DNA from: Batrachochytrium dendrobatidis JAM81
Lineage: Eukaryota; Chytridiomycota; Chytridiomycetes; Rhizophydiales
Length of the DNA: 64,000 nucleotides
Reading direction: 5' to 3'
Assembly: GCF_000203795.2 (NCBI RefSeq)
Contig: NW_006281110.1
Span: forward strand, 459,854-523,853
Shown here: one piece after another, positions 44,781 to 56,926 of the stretch
Position numbering within the stretch: position 1 is the stretch's first letter
How the letters are laid out: each line of letters starts with the position of its first letter
The notes under the pieces: model-generated
Database searches by the model: none
What the model was told of the DNA's origin: nothing
Seen by the model: the letters and a program-made list of their open reading frames with translations, nothing else
Translations under genes and position numbers: made by a program

Positions 44781-47700
44781 TCAATGATCAAGATTATACT
44801 TCTGTTCATATATGTATTCGTTGTATGCTCTTGTGATTTGAGTTCGGTCACTTGTCAATTCATCTCGATAGTGTTTGGCCTCAGCTGGTGATTGAACACC
44901 TTGAATATACTGCGTGGCATCATTCCACAGTTCAGGCGGTATGGGTGTCTTGTCAAGACTCGAGTTGTACCATTGTGGTTGTTGCGGAGCCACATGCGCA
45001 GTCGAAACAATCCGACGAGATGGATTCACTACAAAAAATGTCAAAATCTTGCAATGTCCTGGTTGAGTTGGATCTGCAAGTTCAAATGATTGTTCTTTGT
45101 GTTGATATCGATTGGGATAAACTACACATCGACCATTTGATGCTTCAAGCGATCCTATATACTGATTCTGTGGTGATTCTCGATCAATTCCATACACATC
45201 TTCCCAATACATATTAGATGCTATTTGGTATTCAAACCGATCAACAGCCACGCGGAAATCGAGTTTGGGTGTGGTGATATTTTCCACGTCGTAGTAATAC
45301 AGTCCAATCGCAACAATCGATTCGTTAATTGGACCTTCAATGTTCCAGTTTCCCTCGTCGTATTTAGGTTTGGATGGTGTCAGTTGAATGTTGGTGAGTT
45401 TGACAATGACTTGTAGATTACGACCACGCAGTGACACTGGTTTTGCTGATTCATAATCGGGTTCAAAATGTTCCGGAAGTGTTGGTACATACACGGGACG
45501 AGTGACTTGAGTGTCTGGTTCCATATCATCATGATCTGATTGGCTTGGTGGTTCATATCCCTTTGTGCGATTGCAAATATCAATATACTTGAACACTGGA
45601 TGTATCGTTCTGAACAGACTTTCAAACATTGGGACAAAACATTTGAATATTTTGGCAATGCACTTGTACATGTCTCGATGCCATATCGGATTCAGATTGT
45701 TGATGTATGAGTTGATGGTCACACTGCCATCCTGTTCGACACGAAATTCACTCGGAAGCCATTGGAACTTGCGTGATATAAACTCGAAATCGCCTTCAAT
45801 GATGGGCGTATCTGAAACAAGTCGAGTCGATAACAATATATCGCATGGTACCATTGTGGTGTATTTGAGTCGTATATTCAGTGGTGAAATCATCGTTTGT
45901 CCATATACAACACTGTACATTGATGCATCAATCAGATTGTGCACCATTTGACCAGTGTTGTGATTTGATCCATGTTCAATATCCGATACATTTGTCATCA
46001 ATCGCGTGTATATATTGTCAGGTATGCCATTGTCCAGTATATACGTCAGTTCAACAGGTCCTGGGACAATTGTGCCCAATCCATCACTGCCACTACAAAC
46101 AAGCTGTTTGACAAAAAACTCGAGTTGTTCCAATGCAAGATTAAATGTTGATGGCAATATATTCTGATCGAGTGAGTCAGCCCTCCATTGCTCCACAATA
46201 TGCTGGTTTGTGATATCGATCCACCACATGGGTTTGCAAAGTATAGATTGCAAATACTGGATATACCGTATTTCGACAAGTGTGCGTGCCTTTCCATGTG
46301 CATACCCAGCCATTCCAGAACTCATATCAATTTTGGCATTGTCGTTGTATGGCTGAATATCCGAGCTAGCAGTGTAAGCCCGATGCTGGAAACACGTTTC
46401 AATGATTTGACCAGCAATCCTCTTGTTTCTGTAGTCGGTATCATCCGATTTTACAATAGCCGTTAGATTTTCAAGTATCCCGCCTTGATCCAACTCGGTA
46501 CGTATTGAACTGTCGGAATGATTGTCGGCAAGATCAACAAGTATTTTGAGTAGTTTTACAATACTAGTGTCACCACTATCATAACCATACAAGCGTATAT
46601 TTCTACGTGAAAGAATAGTGTTGAGTTGCTTCACAATTCCATAGTCTTGAAACGCCTTGATCATCTCGGCCTTGTTTGTAGATTTCTCAATCATGTTGTT
46701 GACATAATCAAACATGCGCAAAGAGTAACCCATACTGAGATTGCACATCGATATCGTCAATTGCTCAAAAACCAACGATCGTACAAGCGATACAGGAAAG
46801 TCGCGCATATTGGATGCAGCAGTTCCTGCTACCTTGATTATGCGTGTTTTTAGTTCAGAGTCGTTGCTGTATTTGATACACAAGTCGTTCAGTATTTGAA
46901 TTAAACCCGACCTTATAAACTCGGCTGAAATCACTTCACAATCTGCATAGTTGCAAAAACTCTGAATAGTATCAATACTTTCATAAATCACTTCTTGATC
47001 GACACTCCTGTATTCATGTCATGTCAATCCAACCATATCAAATTTACCAATTGTGATGACTGGACACACATTCATGCATAACACCACATACCTGAGCGTA
47101 TTGACCAGTGCTGGAATGATGCCACATTCCACTGCTTTTACTGGCTTATGGTAATAAATATTTAAAAATATGGTTTGAAGATTTCTGATAAGACCAACAG
47201 CAACTGAACCATTGGATGATTCCAGTCGTGAGACAAGTCTTGATACCACGATGCTAAACTAATGATATTGTTCAATGTCAAGTATACAATCAGATCAACA
47301 TGACAAGACACTGACCAAACTGATCCAATATTGTATCATTGTAAACATACATTTTCATCGTCAATATCATGACAAGCTTTCAAAAACAGGCCAATCGCCA
47401 ATGTGAGCACTTGTTGATCAGACTCGTGAACAATAATCTCAACCATAGGCTTGATGTCAAATCCATCCTCCTCACTCCAGCGTTTATATTTGTACAACTC
47501 TGTATGTGCGTTTATCGCCTATATGCATATCGACACTAGATGAGTTGAATGTCAATCATTTGGTCAATATCAATCATGACTTGCCATCATTTTGACTTGA
47601 CGGTTTGATGATTGCATGAGTTGTGAGAGTTGGTTGTTTAATCGATGTGATACTTTGAAATGATAATCACTATGTACAATACCCAAAAATGCTGTAGTAA

Positions 47701-48084
47701 ACTTCATTACTTTGATCTACAACACATGTTGATTAGTTTAGTCATGAACAATCCATTATTGTTATAATATATGAATACCTGTAAACTGGGTTGATTATAC
47801 TCCAAATGCTCGGTTATGATATCTTCCAGTCCAATCCTCTGTAAGCGCTGCACTGCATATGTAGACTCTACCATTTCAAACCAACACAAAGTCAGCAACA
47901 GTTTGAATTCATCAATAACACAATGGCTATTAAGCTTACTGTAATCATATTCTTTCAGCTCCAATAGCAATACAAGCAGTCTGTCCCATATTTCATCAGC
48001 CTTGTATAGTTGAGCATCTGTTGTTAACAGTTTCAAATCTTCCATATGTTTGATCAACTCTTTCATGATATCATCCAACTCCAT
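44781..48084 (-). CDS. ARM-like repeat protein fused to a C-terminal DUF4246 domain
   Basis: Five exons: 48084-47779, 47716-47678, 47518-47351, 47258-47092, 47007-44781; 968 residues in frame. The N-terminal about 430 residues are helical and repeat-like in the manner of ARM/HEAT proteins (blocks such as CGIIPALVNTLR, SGLIQILNDLC, DYGIVKQLNTILSRR, QGGILENLTAIVKS). The C-terminal half matches DUF4246: RGRNLQVIVKLTNIQLTPSK, then EGNWNIEGPINESIVAIGLY near 775-795, and YQHKEQSFELADPTQPGH near 860. DUF4246 is thought to be 2-oxoglutarate/Fe(II) dioxygenase-like. Where I recall relatives reading W-H-V-E-G, this protein has W-N-I-E-G, so a metal-binding His may be lost. It starts 142 bp inside the right arm of the inverted repeat and faces the CRN gene. 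The second intron donor (after 47678) was chosen for phase. Confidence 0.8.
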
Positions 48085-48226
48085 GTTTGATAAAATTAGT
48101 AAAGTTGAATTTTGATGACAATTTCATTTATGCGAATGTCCAACAATTACCAATTGTTTGTTTGGATTGTTAAACATTGATAGTGTATGTACTTGTATAT
48201 GATTTGGAGTGTTTGAATGTGCAGTC

Positions 48227-48480
48227 TGTTGACTTGCATTGTGTGAGACATTACTAGTGTGTGAATGTGAGACATTTCTGAATAGTTTAACAATCAAAAA
48301 CCATCAACAATGACGTTTGAACTGGGATTCACATGGCTTTCTTGGTTTCTTCCATTTTATAAACACACTCACTTTCTTGTTAATAAACAACACAATCGAA
48401 TATTGATTCATTCTTTTGTGTCTTCAATCAACTGTAACACACTTGACAATAATGACAACCATCAATATGCCATCATATGT
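48227..48480 (-). repeat. right arm of the 254-bp inverted repeat
   Basis: Inverted partner of 40167-40420. It contains inverted AATGTCTCAC motifs (48242-48280 region). The short plus-strand frame that crosses it is not taken as a gene. The outer flank (48481 onward) does not match the outer flank of the left arm beyond about 15 bases. Confidence 0.9.
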
Positions 48481-49721
48481 CCACGATCTTCAAGAAATGT
48501 GTTGCGCAAAATGGTCCCAATTGTCCAACTTGTAGCACTAGTTCAACGTTGTTTAATAATCAACTTGACAATCAACTTGAATTCAAAGCTGTAAATATTC
48601 TTGTTGTTCGATCAAGATATTGCAGTGTGACGCTGATTTTCATTTAAAGGATTGTGAGTATTCACCACACAAATGTCTTTTGTTCTAGTATTGCTACATG
48701 TGATGCGTATACAGAGCATCTTAAACAAGAATGTCTTGACTTGTAACACAACGAAATGAAATGGTTACAAACTACTGGAAAATAAACTTCGAGATCAATC
48801 AACTTGACATTTCAAAAGCTTCATCGTTTGGTTTCCAAATCAATCTTTTGGATCTCCAATTAAACTTTGCTATTATAAAAAATGATAATTTTATTGTCAA
48901 CAACCAAAACCGCTGGTTGGTACTTTGCATCCATTCAAATAAAAGAGCGTGTATAGATATTTATACTGCATTCATACGACAACAAGTTTACAAAAGTATT
49001 GTTATTACAAACCTAACATGTTGTCATTCAGTCAAATATACACATCAGATTGCAGAATTACCAACACCATCACTATGTACATTAGTCGTTGGCGTTGTAT
49101 CCCTTCCGAGAATTCGTTTGTTTGACTTTGGTGATCTCAATGATTTAAAGTGATTACTTTGCCAATGCAGTTGTTGCATAAAATATTCAATAGTTTGGTT
49201 TGGAGTCGCTGTTGACCAACCATCATAGAGTGTAACAGTTGATGAAAATATTGATGCTCAAACAAAGAACCAGAAACTTCAATAAACCATTGCTTTCAAA
49301 TTGTAAAAAAATGATAGTCATGTACAAGTTGTTATATTGCGATTCAAGTATGTTGTAAATCTTGTCTGAATAATTGTTTCAAATTACTATAAACCACTGT
49401 ATGGAGTTTATGAAAATTTAAAAAGCGGAATCGCATTTTCAGAATACTTCTCAAGACTAGAATGCTTAACTATATAGTTTGTCAAGTTTAGAGTTACTCG
49501 AAAAAAATTGTGATTTGGTGTCAAACGTTTTCAAGAACATGCTCAATTAAGTATTTGGTGATTGATATGCCATAATATCATTAATGCAATTCAAACTTGT
49601 ATTGAAATAACAAGATCTTGACGGTATAAAATAAAATGCGCTTTATTAGTATCGCAATATTGACTCTGTCAAGCAAATGACAGTTAGATTTAATGTGAAG
49701 TGCATTAGGCTGAAATTAGTA
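48481..49721. other. accessory/core boundary stretch with one unassigned open frame
   Basis: A 130-codon plus-strand frame (48761-49153) is the only sizeable one. Its product has no recognised motif and the stretch lacks good splice partners, so it may be chance or a relic. Near 48652 the string GGATTGTGAG resembles the outer edge of the inverted repeat. Nothing else was seen up to the end of the CCDC81 gene. Confidence 0.35.
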
Positions 49722-52600
49722 TCAACTATTATGTTCAAGCTCAACGCTAAGCTTGCGTTTCCATAAGACCTGATCTGCCCAGTATGATTCAAGTCCTTTT
49801 CGAGCAAATACTTTTCCCTGTTTTATCGATTGAAGATCTTTCTCAAGTCTAAAAAATATCAACATACATAATGAGCCCGAATGTTTGTAAATTCAAACCA
49901 ACTAGATAGAATTGCTAAATTTAAAACCGCCCAAACATACTCTTTTCGTGATATTGCAAGACGATCCAAAGAGTGTCGTTTTTCAATTTCAGTAACTTTA
50001 TGAGCATACTCGCGTCTTTGGCGCACAATTGCCATCTGCTCTTGATATAGTTGCTTTGCCTTTTCTTTCTGATACAAAACCATTAAACTTTCGCTTCTTG
50101 CAAATGGATTATCAAAAACCACATTTTCTAATGGGTCTTTGTCGGACTGGCGTAACCGAATTTGCTCTGATAGTGCTTTTTGTTGAGCCATGCAGCGTTT
50201 AGATTTTTCCAAATGATTTTGAAGCTCGGCTGCTTTAATCCTGCATGAATTTGCATATATTTTACAGAGATTAGCACAGTGCCATTTATTTAAGAGAATC
50301 GAGCATGGGTCTATCCAAATCACATACTCTTTAATAAGAGTATCGTTGCTAATTCGATCCTCCAATTCTTGTTGAGCATGCAAATCCAATAATCGAGCCT
50401 GCTTGGATTCCAGCTATATATTTGGTAAGTTTGATGATCTGCCAATATACATTCAAATGATTTGACAATCAAAACTATTAGTGCTATAGTATATACCTGT
50501 TGTTTAAGATCTAAAGCAAGAGTTTGCTGAAGTAGAATTGGGTCTCGTTTGACTTCGCGATTTTCAAACAGATTGCCTACTGGAAGAGTCACTCGTTGAT
50601 AAAATTCTTGACGTTTTTCCATAGCTTTCAGGTGATTATAATGAGCAGTACTAATTGCATTCTTCAATTTTGTGCGCTCCGCATCCTATGATTATTATTA
50701 GAAACGTGCATGAATGAATAACGTAAATACTTGTTATGTAGTTGCATCTAATTCATGTGTAATACCTTTTTTGTTTTGATGAAATCTTTATCAAGTTCAA
50801 GAGATAAGTGTAGTAGCATTCTATCATGCTCCTGTTCAGTTTGTCTTTGAATGTCACGGTTTTTTTCAAACGAGATTTGTTTTGTGCGACAGATTGGACA
50901 TTTGTGGTTTGTCCAGAGTCTATTTCCCGAGTGGCTATGTGTATGAGTCAACACTAACATGGCGTATGTTAATACAATTTTAAAATAGTTGTTGGAAATC
51001 TACAGGTTTACCATTTCTTGAATCAATTGAAAATGTCTTGTCAATAAGCTCTTCCAATTTTTTCAACTTGCACGCAGCCTCATCAAGCTCATCAGTAGCT
51101 GCAGAAATATCAGTATTTGGAAACGTTTCATTGTCTGTATAAATTAATTACATCAAAAGTCGTGTTGAATAAACCTAAACAGAATTCAGCAATTATCCTA
51201 TACAAAAGGCATGATAACAAACCACAAGACTCTGTCTGTTGATTATGAGCGTTGATGGCACCATTGATGGGGTATTCTGACTTTCCAGCCAAGTTGTCAT
51301 ATGAGGATGGTGTTTCAATTGATAATGTATTGGCAGCAGCTATTCCCGCGTTTACTGGCTGTGAGGCTTCGTTCACTGTAGTCATTTCTAACGTGCGCAA
51401 CTTTGATGCCTCTGGTAGATCTGACTGAGGTCTACTTGTACCAGATAGCATTGAAATCGCATTGTTTTCTGATGTATCTACTTGGCTAGATAATGGTAGA
51501 GTGGATTGCACCAAAGAATTGGATGATGGATCCAGACTGCGTGTCTCGGTAGGAGAATGTCTGCCTGGGAGTATGGGCTCAAGCTTTGGTTGGCTACCAG
51601 AAGCCATAGCATTTAGATTTTGATGTGGGGAGCATCTATAAAGTAGTTTCTATGAAAATTAGGGTTGAATTGAAACCAAAGCTATCAAGCAAACTGGAAT
51701 CATGGGCAACATTTACGTTGAGTTTAAATGGCTCTCAGTTTTGTCGTCATTAAGTGTTTTGAGAATTCCTTGAGAAAATCTACAGAAACAAAATGAGCAA
51801 TCTATAATTTCAATAATAAATCCCTGTAAACCTATTGGTTACCGAAATTTGATACTGTGGCTTTGCATGCTCATCCGACCAAGCTGACCAAATGCAAGAT
51901 TTACAGTAGATCCTCGCTTGAGCACTTTAAAAAGTCCATGAACTATATCTTTTAAACCTGCCTCAATAAGATCTCTCTGAAAACCAGTTAGCTGCGCGAC
52001 CAAGGAGAAATTCATAGACTCTGCAACACAGGAACCTAGATTACAATGTTGAGAATCAGAGTAGAGCAAAAAAGAATCAGTAGAAATTTATGGATTATAG
52101 CGGTATGAGATCAAGATAAACATGTTCAATGGAATTTAGACATATATTATACCTGTTGAAGCGATTTGATTCAATCGAAGTCCTGTAATCTTGTTCCATG
52201 ATCGTGATGGAGAAAAGTAGACATGATATCCAGGCGATTCAATATTTTTTTTAATAAAAAAGCCTCCAATGCCAGGAATATTCGTAGACTGTGATCCGAT
52301 TTAGTTAGTATTACAATCTTGCTATAATAGATTAAAAAGCCATTATGTGCTAGTTTCCAACCAACCTTTTTGATGATAAGCTGACCAGTGATATACCGAG
52401 ACATGCCTTTCCATAGATCACAAAGCTCTAATCATTAGATATGCGTTAGTTGTTACGACATGCATAGCATGGAAATATGGTAGTGAAAATCAATATTATG
52501 TTCGAGGTTTACCTAAATGAGATAGTTCTGAAAAGCGCTTATTTTTGGAAATTGATTCACAGACTACCTTGATCACATCGTCTAAATCAAGTATGTCCAT
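49722..52600 (-). CDS. CCDC81: CCDC81 homologue (HU-like domains plus coiled coil), flagellar/centrosomal
   Basis: Twelve exons: 52600-52513, 52427-52366, 52288-52153, 52035-51843, 51779-51717, 51635-51223, 51134-51012, 50953-50766, 50685-50497, 50413-50328, 50240-49941, 49848-49722. They give 655 residues, the length of human CCDC81 (652). The N-terminal part holds the two CCDC81-type HU-like domains: LCDLWKGMSRYITGQLI then IPGIGGFF near 30-80, and STVNLAFGQLGRMSM near 140-155. A Ser/Thr-rich linker follows (about 185-320), then a CPIC block and a long charged coiled coil to the end (KGLESYWADQVLWKRKL). In animals CCDC81 is linked to centrosomes and ciliated cells, fitting a zoospore gene. 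The reading frame is continuous across all splice joins. Confidence 0.85.
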
Positions 52601-53182
52601 ATTATCTATTTTAATGCGCAAGGTGCACTTTTGATGAGCATCTGATGTTTATATTCAAGATTGGCTTTCGAGAGGGTTTCTACCTACTTGAGCCAGAGAA
52701 ATGTGTATGCTTGTAATAGACGATTTACTATAGCGTGGGTTTTTCAAAAAAGAACCAGGAAATGTAATTGGATGATTTTGTGTAAAGTAAAAAATCACAA
52801 TAGCAGGTGTGGAGGGTGCTGCAATAAGGTTAGAAAGCTAATTTTTGTGGATGGCAATTTCGCGTGATGATTGATAATATCCACCTTGTAGTCTACTTTA
52901 CTGAAAAGCAGAGTATACGCAGCGCTTTAAACATGTAGGCACCATAAATGCGTGTGTACACGAGTCGGTTGCATCGATCCGGTAGTGAGAAAGATCTTGT
53001 CACCATGGTTTTAATATAAGATTGTATAGCAAGATGACCAACAATTGGCACTATTAGCAAGATTTCATCTCTGTCCAGCACACTGTCTGGTTGGACAGGA
53101 TTCGAGCAAGTCGGGTTTTTAGTAGCGAGTCTTGCCGATTTTTCAACTTTTTAAAACTTTGATTAAAATCTATCCAAGTACA
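52601..53182. promoter_or_regulatory. divergent promoter region, CCDC81 / IWR1
   Basis: 582 bp between the starts of two divergent genes. Only frames below 70 codons occur and none looks like protein. No repeats or RNA genes were seen. Confidence 0.45.
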
Positions 53183-54843
53183 ATGGCTTCAATAGGGAGT
53201 GACATAAAACAGGATTTAACAAAGTATAATGAGAAGCCTTCAACAATGATGCTTCTTCGGATAAAGCGCAAGAGAAACGAAGACCCTATTGATACACTGC
53301 TTGTTGCACACTCGGGCAAAGATAAGCGACTCAAAGCAGTAGCAGGTATTTGTCCAGGTTGAATTTATGGATACGGTTTACATGATTCAAAAGAATGTAG
53401 ACTGTTCAGAGTAGAGTTGGATAAGCAAGTCATTGTACTTGAATACTGACTTGTGTTTTGTAGATGCTCGAGTCTTTAAACTATTGGATTCAGTCGAGTC
53501 GGATCATCTTGATTTAAAACAGTCTACGACGAATGACTCTACCCCACTAACGGTATGTTTATACGCTTGTGTTCAATACACTTTCTTAGGTTGAAGAGTC
53601 CTAATAGGTGCTGTAATGATCAGAACACCATCGAGAGGCTTGCATCAAGGTTACGAAACTCTCCAAAACATGCTAGTGTATCGGCTTTGGATCGCAGAAA
53701 AGAAGTCTTGGTATCATCTAAGTTGGCCGAGGCCAAAGCTGCTCGCTACCGAATTGTTGAACAGAATAGAAAGTCATTTATGAATGGCACCTTGAATGTA
53801 AGAAATGGTTCTTACTAGCTGCTCATAATAATATTGATATTTATTTTTGAAATTTTAGGTGATTGATATTCATAAAGACACTGATGAGTGAGGACTATTT
53901 GCATGCAATATATCCAAGTTTGCTTTTGTTCAACCATGTTTAAAGTTCTAATAACTAGTATTAATCTATATATAGTAACATGCGCGATGAGATAGTTTGC
54001 AACTTATTGCCTATGGTTAGAGAGTATTTAAACCTTTCCGAAGGATCAGAAGCAGCAAAGTCTGCCAATATTCCTTTACAGGCAGACTATACAGTCCAGG
54101 AAGATGATGTATACGATCTGTACTATTACGATGAGGGAGGTCGTGTCGGCACTGCTCTTCAGTCCAGCAAAGTGGCAACTTTGTAAGTACAATTTCTTTT
54201 ACAATCTTTTTGTTCTTGTTACAGCCATTTATAAAACAAAACACGATTCTGCAGTCTGCTTTGTGAGACAGTGGTTGAATTCCACTGCGTTTCCTATTAC
54301 AAATTGACTTTAGACATTCTCAACTCAGACAGCGTCCATCATGACACAAACTATAGTTTTGAATTGAAACCATCTTTTTTGAATTTGCTATACAAAAATG
54401 AGGAGACTGGCACCAACCGTTTGCGTTTGATGAGACTGGAGGTTTATTATGCATTCTGTTATTTACTCTGCGTTTTATTTTATGTGAATACTATTGTAAC
54501 ATATGATGACGATCCGTGACATATTTCAGAGGGGTGGAAAACGGAGATCTTTTAGACCTTTTTACAAACGATGACCATTCCGAGTCCGATACTGATTTAG
54601 ACTCGCAAGACTCAAATGGTAGCGTGTTTTCACTAAAGTATTTGTTTCCTATAGTTTTGTGCATATTCTAACCTCAACCCTTTAGCTGAAGACTACTATG
54701 CCAACGACTATCCAGACGAAGACGAGGGCTTGCACTATGAAGATACTGCAAGCGATGATGAGGATAGTGACAATGAATTTTATGACGAGTACAGTGTCAG
54801 AGACAGGTGGAATGCCCACGAACTACCTAGCGATGATTTGTAA
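53183..54843 (+). CDS. IWR1: IWR1 / SLC7A6OS homologue, RNA polymerase II nuclear import factor
   Basis: Adaptor that binds RNA polymerase II in the cytoplasm and directs its nuclear import. Seven exons: 53183-53345, 53464-53552, 53624-53797, 53859-53887, 53976-54182, 54530-54618, 54686-54843; 302 residues. The family signature LLRIKRKRNEDPIDTLLV lies near 25-42, and the core block VQEDDVYDLYYYDE follows near 190. The acidic C-terminus carries AEDYYANDYPDEDEG and ends in D/E-rich sequence. Exon 4 is only 29 nt, and the intron before exon 6 is 347 nt, long for this window. The gene is convergent with the MMTAG2 homologue, with 82 bp between their ends. Confidence 0.92.
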
Positions 54844-54925
54844 AATCATTTTTGCACTAACTAGATTATGATAAGCTAGAGCCAAACGTATCTACTGTTG
54901 AAATGAATTATGCTATTTTTAGTAA

Positions 54926-56119
54926 TTAATTTCGGGGGGTTTCACGAGAATCATCATAATCGTTGCGCTTTCTTCTGTTCTCAGAGGAGCGTTTGTCCAA
55001 CCTATCATCCGTAGAATGCTGTTCGCGGACACGCCTTGACGAGTGATCTGAGCGATGGGATTTGATTGAACGAGATGACTTTTCTTTTTTGTGAACCTTG
55101 TCCTTTTTATGCTTTTTATCCTTCTTGTCACGCTTGTTTTTAAACTCCAAATGAACATCCGAGGTCAAAGAGTGAGATGGCTGCGTAAATGTTTTGCCAT
55201 TTCTAGCTTCTTTGACAGATCCGCCATCAACTGGTGCTGATGCCAATGAGCCACTGCTGATATTTGTAGAATCGAGCACCAATGTGCTGCGAGCCAGTCC
55301 TTGCATGCCAGATCTATTGTTGCGTCAATATTTCAACTTAATATTGAGATATACTTTGCTGACTATATACCTAGTCTGCAGATGTTAATCAGAGATGGTT
55401 AAACTATAATCAACTTACCCTCCAAAGCCAATTCCGGAAATCTTGTCCTCAACATCTGCACTTGGTCCTAGGTCTTTTGGAATGATTCGCTGGAGTTCTT
55501 GTCGGGACATGTGGAGTTCTTTTTTCCGGTAGACCCGGCCTCCCAAAGCCTCTGTCAAAGCCTCCTCTTCCAACCGCTTGATCTCTGCTAGCTCACTCTG
55601 TTGTACCTCTGCAGAGTTTGGGTCAGAGTTTCTACTGTACCAGTCCAAGGCTATATGTAAAGAAAATGTATTTTTAGAATAGCAATATTAGGAATTAAGC
55701 TACCCTATCAGATAAAACTGAGTCTGAAATAAACCCACGACTGTGACTAAACCTTTGTTATTTTGCCATCTGATAACATGCACATATAATAATGACAATT
55801 TAAAAAGCGTCAGCAACAATTCATAGTTTGATCCCAAAGCAATCCATCACAAAGTATCCAAACTTTTGTATCATATTTCTACTGAAAATATATACTGAGA
55901 TAAAGGTTGAAACTTGCCTTCCAACCGACGCTTTCACCGAATTACCAAGATAGTTTTCTCGATGCTTGTCATCCTTGACATCTAGCTTCAAAAGTTCAAA
56001 TTAGTATTATTGCATAAACCAATATAGTATTATCATGTATATCAACAAGACAGCCACCCACCATCCCATTTAAACAGTCCTTGTCCTCCTCTGTTTCCTT
56101 CTCGAATGGGATGGAACAT
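54926..56119 (-). CDS. MMTAG2: MMTAG2 (kinase phosphorylation protein domain) homologue
   Basis: Small nuclear protein of unknown function, a substrate of kinases in animals. Five exons: 56119-56062, 55981-55918, 55769-55753, 55650-55419, 55313-54926; 252 residues. The conserved N-terminal domain reads IREGNRGGQGLFKWD, then HRENYLGNSV, VGRWQNNKALDWYSRN and EALTEALGG. The C-terminal third is a Lys/Asp/Arg-rich tail (KNKRDKKDKKHKKDK, then RS/RE-rich), as in the human protein. The third exon is only 17 nt, and the intron before it (55770-55917) begins GCAAGT. Only the combination of both features restores the family sequence VGRW...LDWY. Confidence 0.88.
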
Positions 56120-56459
56120 CAAAAGTTTGTTTAAAAAAGTTGAAGTTTCTTCCCAAGCCAAAAAATCATCCAAGTATATGGTCATGTGATGACAGTAATA
56201 TTATAGCATATTTATTGAAATTGGCCCAACATGGCAATGTATCAGCAATGAATAGACTGTTTCTGGTGCTGTCTTGGAAAAACATGATTCAATTGTTCCA
56301 AGTCTTATATTTCAAATGATGAGCAGGTTTAACAAGGTAGTTAGTTGGAAGATTTAAATGTTTTCGACTTTGATCCTGATTTGCGGTGAATCCGAGATCG
56401 AATTGGCTTGTTCTACAGAAAGTTGATTGTAAACATTTAAACAATTTCAATATCAATAT

Positions 56460-56925
56460 CAATTTGCACTGTCGTCGTATTGACGTAAAATGGACAACTA
56501 AACAGGGATGCCAAAACGTATAATAAACAGCCAATCTTATGGAATGACTGATAGAATTCACTGAACAGTATTGGTGTTGAGCATGAAAACAGCTACATTC
56601 CCAAGACATACAATCATTGTTCTTTTGAACTAGAGCGCAAATGTACAAGATTCCAAGATACAACAGATACGAGTTTTTTGAAAACAATCAAACCCAATAT
56701 CTGAATTGCAATGAATGTTTCTGGTGATCATATAATGCATGACTAAAAAAGAAAAAGGATATGGCTTGATTGTGTGTGCATCATATGATGAGCATTGTGT
56801 TTAAAAGAATTGAGAATGCCCATTAAAGCCAATTTTTAGTAGGGAATATTCAACCATTGTCTATTGCAAAAGAGAGGCAGTCACAGAGATACAAGTATTC
56901 CATTTACGTGAATATGATTAATAAA
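56460..56925. repeat. dispersed non-coding repeat, copy B
   Basis: Partner of the repeat at 23310-23700, same orientation. Shared blocks include AATAAACAGCCAATCTTATGG, GCATGACTAAAAAAGAAAA, TATTCAACCATT and CCATTTACGTGAATA. It fills most of the spacer between the MMTAG2 start and the RRP6 stop. The 132-codon minus-strand frame at 56289-56687 crosses into it and is judged spurious. The rest of the spacer (56120-56459) holds nothing recognisable. Confidence 0.6.
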
Positions 56926-56926
56926 A

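Noticed and set aside
40167..48480. The inverted repeat as the terminal repeats of the Maverick/Polinton fossil
   Set aside because: The polymerase and integrase lie outside the repeat pair, and no inverted mate of the arm was found to the left of 35.5 kb by eye.
48310..48594. 94-codon plus-strand frame through the right repeat arm
   Set aside because: It lies in the repeat, is not preserved in the left arm, and has no known motif.
56289..56687. 132-codon minus-strand frame in the MMTAG2-RRP6 spacer
   Set aside because: It runs into the non-coding repeat copy B; the matching repeat at 23.3 kb has no such frame, and the composition is not protein-like.
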